Shown: piece after piece, positions 40,989 through 46,910 of the stretch | How positions within the stretch are numbered: position 1 is the stretch's first letter | Layout of the letters: each line of letters starts with the position of its first letter | Source of the DNA: an uncultured Bacteroidota bacterium | GTDB taxonomy: Bacteria > Bacteroidota > Bacteroidia > Bacteroidales > P3 | Direction: 5' to 3' | DNA: 64,000 nucleotides | NCBI GenBank assembly: GCA_902784865.1 | Contig: CACZWL010000001.1 | Coordinates: forward strand, 124,001 to 188,000 | Notes under the pieces: model-generated | What the model was told of the DNA's origin: nothing | The model's input: only the letters and a program-made list of their open reading frames with translations | Databases searched by the model: none | Made by a program: the position numbers and the translations under genes

Positions 40989-43104
40989 ACTGGTACAGGC
41001 TGTTGAGCGTCTTTACTTTCACCTTCGTCTGGCTTACGTCGGCTTTCGGATTGGCGGGTATCAGCACCGTGCGCAGCTTCTCGCCGGCGCGGAGGTCGAC
41101 GAAGTTTCGCGTGAAGTGGCCGTCCACGTGCGGTTCGGTGTCGATATACACGTCGTAGAGGTCGGTCAGCGCCTTCATCGTCACCACCAGCTTGCCGTCG
41201 CTCTCCCAGGCCTGGCTCACCGTGTACTTGGCCTCGGGGTACGTGCGGTCCTTGGGGTATACGCTGTAGTATTCTTCCCAGCCCCCCTCTCCCACGGGAG
41301 AGGGGCCGGGGGTGAGGCCGAAGAGCGCCTGCGCGCGGTAGTGCAGCGCCTTCCAGTTGCCGTAATAGTCTATCGAGCTCCACGAGGCCACGGGCCAGCA
41401 GTCGTTGAGCTGCCAGTAGAGGGTGCCCATGCAGTGGGGCTGCTGGCTGATGTGTTGCAGGATTCCGTAGCCCACGCCCCAGGCCTGCAGCAGCTGGCTG
41501 ACGTAGGCGAAGTCCTCCAGCGAGAGGCTCTTGCTGTCGAAGCCGTAGTACTGACGCATGGCCTTGTCGATGATCAGCAGGCCGCGGCCGTGCTTCTGGT
41601 GATTGCGGAGGGTGGGGGAGTCGACGCTCATTTGGCCCTCGGGGCAGAAGCGGCGTATGGTGCTCGTCAGGGGGTAGCTCTGGAAGCCGTACTCCGTCAT
41701 GAAGCGGCCGGTCTTCTCGCGGTACACCTCGAAGGGCATCTCGCCCCACCAGACGCCCCAGTAGTGGCTGTTGCCGTGGGTGACGCACTCGGGGTGGCCC
41801 CAGCCGTAGAGCGGCGAGGTGGTGATGTAGGGGCGCTGCTGCGGGTCGCAGTCCTTGACTGCTTCTGCCAGGATACTAGTCGAACTAGTATTACTAGATA
41901 TACTAGAATCTCTAGAGTTTCTAGAATTTCTAGAATAGCCGAAGATAGTGTCCATCGCCTTCTCCAGTCGGGCGCGCTGCTCGGGCGTCCAGTTGAACTG
42001 GCCCTGCCAGCCCCAGTCTTCCCAGCCGTTCTTCACCTCGTTGTTGCCGCACCAGAGGACGATGCAGGGGTGCTTCGCCAGGCGGCTCACCTGCTGACGC
42101 GCCTCCTCGCGGATGCTCTCCAGCATCTCGGGGCTGTCGGGGTAGGGCGTGCCGGCGAAGATGAAGTCCTGCCACACCATGAGGCCCAGCGAGTCGCAGA
42201 GGTCGTAGAAGTAGTCGTGCTCGTAGAGGCCGCCGCCCCACACCCTTATCATATTGAACCCCGCCTCCTTGGCCGAGCAGAGCAGGTAGCGGTAGCGGGC
42301 TCGGTTGGCGCTGTCCAGCACGGGGAAGCTGTGCACAGGTATCCAGTTGGCGCCCTTGATGAAGAGCTTCACCCCCTTGTCCTTCCCTGTGTCGGCAATG
42401 AAATAGAAGGACTGCCCTATGCTGTCGGCTTCTTGTACCAGTTCTACGTTGCGGTATGGGAAGCCGTCTGCCCCCCTCTCCTGCAAGGAGAGGGGCTGGG
42501 GGTGAGGCCGGTTTGTGATATGCACCGGCTTCCATATCCCGCAGGTGGCCAGCCGCGGCCCCCAGTCCCAGCCCTGCTGGTAGGGCGCTATGCGCGTGAA
42601 GGCGCGCCGCTCGGGCAGCGCGATGCCATAGGCGGCTTCGCGGAGCGAGTCTTCCAAAGGAAGGAACTTTACGCTAATGACAATGGTATCTTCTATATTT
42701 GGAAATGGAAACTTGTATTGGCGATACATGTTGTCGGTATCGGGCACCCACAATAAGTGCTCGTATTGGCCTCTGGTGTTGGAAACACGAATGTCTGCCG
42801 GCCCCGCCAGGCCCTCGAATGCGAGCCAAAGCGTGTCCCCTTCGGGGAGGTCTTTTTTGCAAATGGTCGTTTGGTACACCCATACACTGTCGCCCACCCA
42901 CTGCACCGAGTCCTCGTTGGTGCCATAATAGGGGTCGGGAATGAGGCCGTTGGCCATTAGGTCGGTGTGGATAAATCCCGGCACCGTTGCCGGATACCAC
43001 TTGCCGTTGTATTCAAACTGCCACTCGGTGAGCTCCACTGTGTCGGGCCTCGTTGTGCACGCCGCCAACAGCAGCGGCAACAGTAGGTATGCTATGCGTT
43101 TCAT
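40987..43104 (-). CDS. GH2 beta-mannosidase-like lipoprotein with apparent domain losses
   Basis: 705 aa from MKRIAYLLLPLLLAAC (lipobox Cys16). Sugar-binding domain (about 20-195; ATVPGFIHTDLMANGLIPDP, WDWGPRLATCGIW), then almost directly the TIM barrel from IKGANWIPVHSFP with the acid/base WCGNNE (Glu356) and nucleophile MTEYGFQS (Glu471). Family members near 850-865 aa have an Ig-like domain between these parts and another after the barrel; both seem absent. Exactly at the two junctions lie palindromic repeats (residues about 198-212 and 595-607). A CTAG 9-bp array codes for residues about 390-409. The active-site residues remain, so activity is possible but uncertain. Confidence 0.85.
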   Translation of the reverse strand: MKRIAYLLLPLLLAACTTRPDTVELTEWQFEYNGKWYPATVPGFIHTDLMANGLIPDPYYGTNEDSVQWVGDSVWVYQTTICKKDLPEGDTLWLAFEGLAGPADIRVSNTRGQYEHLLWVPDTDNMYRQYKFPFPNIEDTIVISVKFLPLEDSLREAAYGIALPERRAFTRIAPYQQGWDWGPRLATCGIWKPVHITNRPHPQPLSLQERGADGFPYRNVELVQEADSIGQSFYFIADTGKDKGVKLFIKGANWIPVHSFPVLDSANRARYRYLLCSAKEAGFNMIRVWGGGLYEHDYFYDLCDSLGLMVWQDFIFAGTPYPDSPEMLESIREEARQQVSRLAKHPCIVLWCGNNEVKNGWEDWGWQGQFNWTPEQRARLEKAMDTIFGYSRNSRNSRDSSISSNTSSTSILAEAVKDCDPQQRPYITTSPLYGWGHPECVTHGNSHYWGVWWGEMPFEVYREKTGRFMTEYGFQSYPLTSTIRRFCPEGQMSVDSPTLRNHQKHGRGLLIIDKAMRQYYGFDSKSLSLEDFAYVSQLLQAWGVGYGILQHISQQPHCMGTLYWQLNDCWPVASWSSIDYYGNWKALHYRAQALFGLTPGPSPVGEGGWEEYYSVYPKDRTYPEAKYTVSQAWESDGKLVVTMKALTDLYDVYIDTEPHVDGHFTRNFVDLRAGEKLRTVLIPANPKADVSQTKVKVKTLNSLYQ
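41283..41318 (-). repeat. Palindromic repeat inside the mannosidase (3' copy)
   Basis: CCCCTCTCC CACG GGAGAGGGG with CCGGGGGTGAGGC tail on the plus strand; on the coding strand it reads LTPGPSPVGEGG. Confidence 0.85.
41876..41933. repeat. CTAG palindrome array inside the mannosidase
   Basis: CTAG at 41876, 41885, 41894, 41903, 41912, 41921 and 41930: seven units at exactly 9 bp. The coding strand reads a Ser/Arg/Asn-rich peptide (YSRNSRNSRDSSISSNTSS). Confidence 0.9.
42470..42509 (-). repeat. Palindromic repeat inside the mannosidase (5' copy)
   Basis: CCCCCTCTCC TGCAA GGAGAGGGG then CTGGGGGTGAGGC; coding strand PHPQPLSLQERGAD. Confidence 0.85.
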
Positions 43105-43478
43105 TTTGTCTTGAGAAATGCGAAGATTACGGCTAAAATAATGAATCCGAAGCTCACGAAGTGGTTCCAGCGGATGGGCTCGCTCTTGAAGACCGTGGCC
43201 ACGATGATGGTGAAGACCGTCAGCGAGATGCATTCGGCCAGTATCTTGAGCTGCATCAGCGTGAAGGGGCCGCCGTTGATTTGGCTGCCAATGCGGTTGG
43301 CCGGTATCAGGAACGAGTACTCCAGCAGCGCCACGCCCCACGACGCCAGGATGATGAGTATCAGTGGCCAATCGGTGTTGATCTTCATCTCGGTGAGCTT
43401 CAGGTTGCCGTACCAGGCAAAGGTCATGAAGACATTGCTCACCACGAGCATCAGGATGGTTATCAGTCCTTTCGACAT
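43101..43478 (-). CDS. DUF486 / DMT-like small membrane protein
   Basis: 125 aa, four hydrophobic helices: [53 protein letters not shown] and FGFIILAVIFAF. EYSFLIPANRIGSQINGG is the conserved DUF486 segment. Probably a small drug/metabolite transporter relative; substrate unknown. It overlaps cinA by 16 bp upstream and the mannosidase by 4 bp downstream, so it is translated within that operon. Confidence 0.87.
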   Translation of the reverse strand: MSKGLITILMLVVSNVFMTFAWYGNLKLTEMKINTDWPLILIILASWGVALLEYSFLIPANRIGSQINGGPFTLMQLKILAECISLTVFTIIVATVFKSEPIRWNHFVSFGFIILAVIFAFLKTK

Positions 43479-44794
43479 AGCAGTTTGATTAACATTGAGA
43501 ATGCTTGGTTGACCGTGCGGTCGATGTTCTGCTGGCGTCGGCGTCCGGGGAAGTTCAGCAGCTGGGCCTCGGTGTGGGTGGCGTCGGCCACAGCGATCCA
43601 CACCGTGCCCACGGGCTTCTCCTTGGTGCCGCCGTCGGGTCCGGCGATGCCAGTGGTGGCAATGGCCAGGTCGGCCCTGAGGCGCTTGCGCACGCCCTCC
43701 ACCATCTCGCGCACCGTCTCCTCGCTCACGGCGCCGTGGGCTTCCAACGTGCTGTGCTGTACACCTAAGGCGCATTCCTTCACCTCGTTGCTGTAGGCTA
43801 TGATGCCGCCACGGAAGTAGGCCGAAGCCCCTGCCTGCGCCGTCAGCTGACTGGCGATGGTGCCTCCGGTGCAGCTCTCGGCGGTGGCCAGCGTCAGGCC
43901 GCGCTCCGTGAGGGTCTTGTGCACCAGCTCCGCCAGGGTCTCGCAGTCCTCGCCGACGATGTATTGTCCTGCAAGGGCATAAAGCCCTTGCAGCAATTCT
44001 GGAATATCCGGAATGTCCGGAGTGTCCGGGGCTATCCGGCATGTCAGCCGCAGCTTCACCATCCCCGCCACCGGCAGGTAGGCCAGCCGTATGCACTCCG
44101 GCAGCGCCAGCTCCCACGGCTCAATCAGGTCGCTGAGGAAGCTCTCGCCGATGCCCTGCACCAGTATGTTCTTGTTGATGATGGTCTCCGTCTGGAAGGT
44201 CTCCTGCAGCTTGGGAATGACGCGGTTCTGCATGAGCCACTCCATCTCGAAGGGCACGCCGGGGAGCGACACCAGGACGGCCTTCCCCCCGACCCCTCTC
44301 CCGCGGGAGAGGGGAGTGTTCGCCCCGCGCATTCCGTCCCCCTCTCCCACGGGAGAGGGGCTAGGGGTGAGGCCGAACCACATGCACGGCGCCGTCCCCA
44401 GGTCGTTGTTGAGCACCTCGCAGCAGCGCGGCACCAGAGCCTGGGCGCGGTTGACGGGCGTCAGCTCGAAGCCGCGCATGGCGAAGATGCGTCGCACGTT
44501 CTCCAGTGCCACCTCGCTCTCCACCAGCTCGCTGCCGAAGTAGTCGCAGAGCAGTTTCTTGGTGATGTCGTCCTTGGTGGGGCCGAGGCCGCCGGTCAGC
44601 AGCGTGATGGCGCTGCTGTGCATGGCGCTGTCCACCGTCTGCCAGATGTCCTCGCGGCTGTCGCCCACCACCACGGTGTGCGTCACCTCGAAGCCCGCCT
44701 CGGTGAGCATCTTGGCCATCGCCGACGCATTGGTGTTCACCACCTGCCCCAGCAGCAGCTCGTCGCCTATGTTGATGATTGTTACAGTGTTCAT
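43463..44794 (-). CDS. cinA: CinA family protein (nicotinamide-nucleotide amidase)
   Basis: 443 aa. N-terminal MoCF-like domain ([34 protein letters not shown]) and C-terminal amidase domain ([40 protein letters not shown]). By family knowledge it hydrolyses NMN to nicotinate mononucleotide in NAD recycling. Two repeat inserts are visible: a double palindromic element at residues about 140-171 ([13 protein letters not shown]... to RGRGVGGKA) and a CCGG array at about 251-265 ([12 protein letters not shown]), both in surface loops. Typical members are about 415 aa, so the extra length matches the inserts. Confidence 0.93.
   Translation of the reverse strand: MNTVTIINIGDELLLGQVVNTNASAMAKMLTEAGFEVTHTVVVGDSREDIWQTVDSAMHSSAITLLTGGLGPTKDDITKKLLCDYFGSELVESEVALENVRRIFAMRGFELTPVNRAQALVPRCCEVLNNDLGTAPCMWFGLTPSPSPVGEGDGMRGANTPLSRGRGVGGKAVLVSLPGVPFEMEWLMQNRVIPKLQETFQTETIINKNILVQGIGESFLSDLIEPWELALPECIRLAYLPVAGMVKLRLTCRIAPDTPDIPDIPELLQGLYALAGQYIVGEDCETLAELVHKTLTERGLTLATAESCTGGTIASQLTAQAGASAYFRGGIIAYSNEVKECALGVQHSTLEAHGAVSEETVREMVEGVRKRLRADLAIATTGIAGPDGGTKEKPVGTVWIAVADATHTEAQLLNFPGRRRQQNIDRTVNQAFSMLIKLLCRKD
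43999..44040. repeat. CCGG palindrome array inside cinA
   Basis: TCTGGA 43999, TCCGGA 44007 and 44016, TCCGGG 44025, TCCGGC 44034/44035; about 9-bp steps, in-frame. Confidence 0.75.
44282..44375. repeat. Double palindromic element inside cinA
   Basis: 94 bp: two CCCCTCTCC...GGAGAGGGG units separated by 24 bp, with GGGGTGAGGC at the 3' end and a decayed inverse (GCCTTCCCC) at the 5' end. The mutS2 copy at 47377 is also 94 bp. Confidence 0.85.
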
Positions 44795-44840
44795 AAATCA
44801 TAGATATTTACTGCCTGCCCAGTAGGAATGATTTTGTTGT

Positions 44841-45362
44841 TCATCTGTTGGGTTTTCTGTCGTATTCGAGGTAGGCGTAGTCGAGGCCGGAGGCGTCGTC
44901 GTGGAGGCGGACGCTCTGGCGCACGAGGGTGAAGGTGGAGAGGTCGATGGTGGGGAAGTAGACGTCGGCGTCGTAGTCGCGGTATACTTCGGTGACATAG
45001 AGGCGGTTGCAGAAGGGGAGGAGCGCCTTGTAGATGGCGGCGCCACCCATGACGAAGACTTCGTCGTCGCAATCTTTGAGGGCCTTGAAGAGGCCGTTCA
45101 CGCTGTGTACCACCGTGGCGCCCTCGGCGCTGAAGTCGGGGTTGTTGGTCATCACGATGTTCTGTCGGCCGGGCAGGGGGCGCTTGGGCAGCGAGTCCCA
45201 CGTCTTGCGCCCCATGACCACGGGGTGGCTGGTGGTGAGCTTCTTGAAGCGCTTCAGGTCGTCGCTGAGGTGCCACAGCAGGTCGTTGTTCTTGCCGATG
45301 GCGCCGTTCTGCGCTATGGCCACGATGATGCTCAAGTTCGGTTTCTTATTGGTATCTATCAT
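44841..45362 (-). CDS. folA: Dihydrofolate reductase
   Basis: 173 aa from MIDTNKKPNLSIIVAIAQNG. DHFR features: NGAIGKNNDLLWHLSDDLKR, VVMGRKTWDSLPKRPLPGR and EVFVMGGAAIYKAL. It regenerates tetrahydrofolate. The ATG overlaps the hydF stop by 4 bp and cinA starts 46 bp further on. Earlier in-frame starts lie inside hydF. Confidence 0.94.
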   Translation of the reverse strand: MIDTNKKPNLSIIVAIAQNGAIGKNNDLLWHLSDDLKRFKKLTTSHPVVMGRKTWDSLPKRPLPGRQNIVMTNNPDFSAEGATVVHSVNGLFKALKDCDDEVFVMGGAAIYKALLPFCNRLYVTEVYRDYDADVYFPTIDLSTFTLVRQSVRLHDDASGLDYAYLEYDRKPNR

Positions 45363-46543
45363 TTTCTGAATATTTTTGTTGCACGATCGAAGATGCCTGT
45401 GCACCAGGCCAGGGCCAGGCCGTAGTTGCTCACGGGCACCCCGGCTTCCAGGGCGGGCAGCAGGCGCGCCTTGACTTGCTGGGCCGTGATGACGCAGCCG
45501 CCGCACTGTATCACAAGGGCATATTGCGACAGGTCGGAGGGTAGTGGCGATTGTCCGCCAATCACCTCACATTCAATCTCCTTGCCCGTCTTCTTGCGCA
45601 TGGCGGCGGGCAGTTTCACGCGGCCGATGTCCTCGCAGGTGACGTTGTGGGTGCAGCTCTCGAGCAGCAGCACGCGGTCGCCGTCCTGCAGTTGTCCAAT
45701 GGCCTGAGTGCCATGCAGGTACTCGTCGAAGAGCCCCTTTTGACGCGCCAGCACGACGCTGAAGCTCGTCAGCGGAATCTCTTCCGGCACCACGGCGGCC
45801 ACTTTGGCAAACACCTGGCTGTCGGTGACGACCAGATGCGGCTTGTGCAACGAGGCCAACGTCTTCCCCAGCTCCTCGGGCTGGCAGAAGACGGCCACGG
45901 CGTGGAGGTCCATCAGGTCGCGTAGCACCTGCACCTGCGGCAGTATCATGCGCCCTTCGGGCGCCGATCTGTCGATGGGAGTGACCAGCACCACGGTGTC
46001 GCCCTGCCCGACCACGTCGCCCAGCAGCGTCTGGCCGCGGTAGGCGCTCTCGGGCAGCGCCCACCGTATGGCCTCGATGAGGGGCTCGCGCAGCGTCGGG
46101 TCGCTGGTGGTCAATCTAAAATCCGGAATTTCCGGAATTTCCGGACAATCCGGAATATCCGGATATTCCGGATTGTCCGTCTTGCTCCTTATCTTCAGCA
46201 TCGGCGTTCCGTGCGTGGTGCACCAGTCGGCCACGCGCTCTTCGGGCGCGCCCCACTCGGTGAAGAGCAGCAGCGCCAGGTCTACCTCGGCCAGCGCCGC
46301 CATGCTTTTCTCCACGCGCTGCAGGCCGAGGGCGCCCTCGTCGTCGATGCCGGCCGTGTCGATGAGCACCACCGGTCCGATGCCGCCGATCTCCATGCTC
46401 TTGCGCACCGGGTCGGTCGTCGTGCCCGCCGTGTCGCTCACGATGGCTATCTGCTGGCCCGTCAGGTAGTTGACCAGCGAGCTCTTGCCTACGTTGCGCC
46501 GCCCAAACAGGCCGATGCGGGGTTTCAGTTCGTTGCCTTTCAT
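45359..46543 (-). CDS. hydF: [FeFe] hydrogenase maturation GTPase HydF
   Basis: 394 aa. GTPase domain with FGRRNVGKSSLVN (G1) and IDTAGIDDEG (G3), a dimerisation domain, and the C-terminal cluster domain with LESCTHNVTCEDIG (the CxH motif) and IQCGGCVIT (CxxC). HydF is the scaffold that receives the diiron precursor from HydE/HydG and loads HydA. Residues about 121-140 (PEYPDIPDCPEIPEIPD) are encoded by seven 9-bp TCCGG units and lie between the GTPase G4 region and the next domain. It is 19 kb from hydA; hydE and hydG are outside the window. Confidence 0.95.
   Translation of the reverse strand: MKGNELKPRIGLFGRRNVGKSSLVNYLTGQQIAIVSDTAGTTTDPVRKSMEIGGIGPVVLIDTAGIDDEGALGLQRVEKSMAALAEVDLALLLFTEWGAPEERVADWCTTHGTPMLKIRSKTDNPEYPDIPDCPEIPEIPDFRLTTSDPTLREPLIEAIRWALPESAYRGQTLLGDVVGQGDTVVLVTPIDRSAPEGRMILPQVQVLRDLMDLHAVAVFCQPEELGKTLASLHKPHLVVTDSQVFAKVAAVVPEEIPLTSFSVVLARQKGLFDEYLHGTQAIGQLQDGDRVLLLESCTHNVTCEDIGRVKLPAAMRKKTGKEIECEVIGGQSPLPSDLSQYALVIQCGGCVITAQQVKARLLPALEAGVPVSNYGLALAWCTGIFDRATKIFRK
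46122..46181. repeat. CCGG palindrome array inside hydF
   Basis: TCCGG at 46122, 46131, 46140, 46149, 46158, 46167 and 46176, exact 9-bp period, most units being TCCGGA palindromes. In-frame. Confidence 0.9.
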
Positions 46544-46615
46544 AGTTGACTACATTACGTAAAAAACGTTAAAATATTGTACATTATAAAAAATGTTGTG
46601 CCGTTGGAAAATAAA

Positions 46616-46647
46616 TTTGGCCGGTCCGGAATTTTTTCGTATCTTTG
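46616..46647 (+). promoter_or_regulatory. Orphan consensus promoter, antisense to mutS2
   Basis: TTTG 46616-46619, 20-bp spacer, TATCTTTG 46640-46647 followed by CAAAG. The first 15 bases (GAAAATAAATTTGGC) equal those of the promoters at 2360 and 3219. There is no gene on this strand until 53814. Confidence 0.7.
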
Positions 46648-46847
46648 CAAAGTTGTTTCTTCGGCGGTGTTTTCTGCAAGAGTTTGTGTAAAAGTGCTTA
46701 ATGGCTCTCCGTGGCGCGGATTGCGGTGCGCAGGCTGGGGGCTGGGTTAAGGAACAGTTATAGAACAGACCTGGCTGATACCTGGAGGAGACGAAGAACA
46801 GACGAAGAACAGCCCTACCATTTACCTATGGTTGCCTTGGCAACCTC

Positions 46848-46891
46848 CTAGGAAATCCTAGGAAGTCCTAGGAAGTCCTAGGAGGGCCTAG
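46848..46891. repeat. CCTAGG palindrome array, intergenic
   Basis: CTAG at 46848, 46858, 46868, 46878 and 46888: five units with exact 10-bp spacing, in contrast to 9 bp inside genes. Confidence 0.9.
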
Positions 46892-46910
46892 GAGGGGGGA
46901 CAGTTTTTGT

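Larger units (their letters stand above)
46544..46910. other. Gene-free region between hydF and mutS2 with orphan promoter and repeats
   Basis: It holds a plus-strand promoter (46616-46647) facing into mutS2 antisense, phrases TTATAGAACAGAC 46758-46770 and AGACGAAGAACAG x2 46789-46812 shared with 40338-40370, CCTACCATTTACC near 46814, and a CCTAGG array at 46848-46891. No plus-strand ORF follows the promoter within the gap. Confidence 0.65.

Noticed and set aside
41876-41933. CTAG array considered as a CRISPR array
   Set aside because: Units are 9 bp with no 25-40 bp unique spacers, and no cas genes are present. The same holds for the other arrays.
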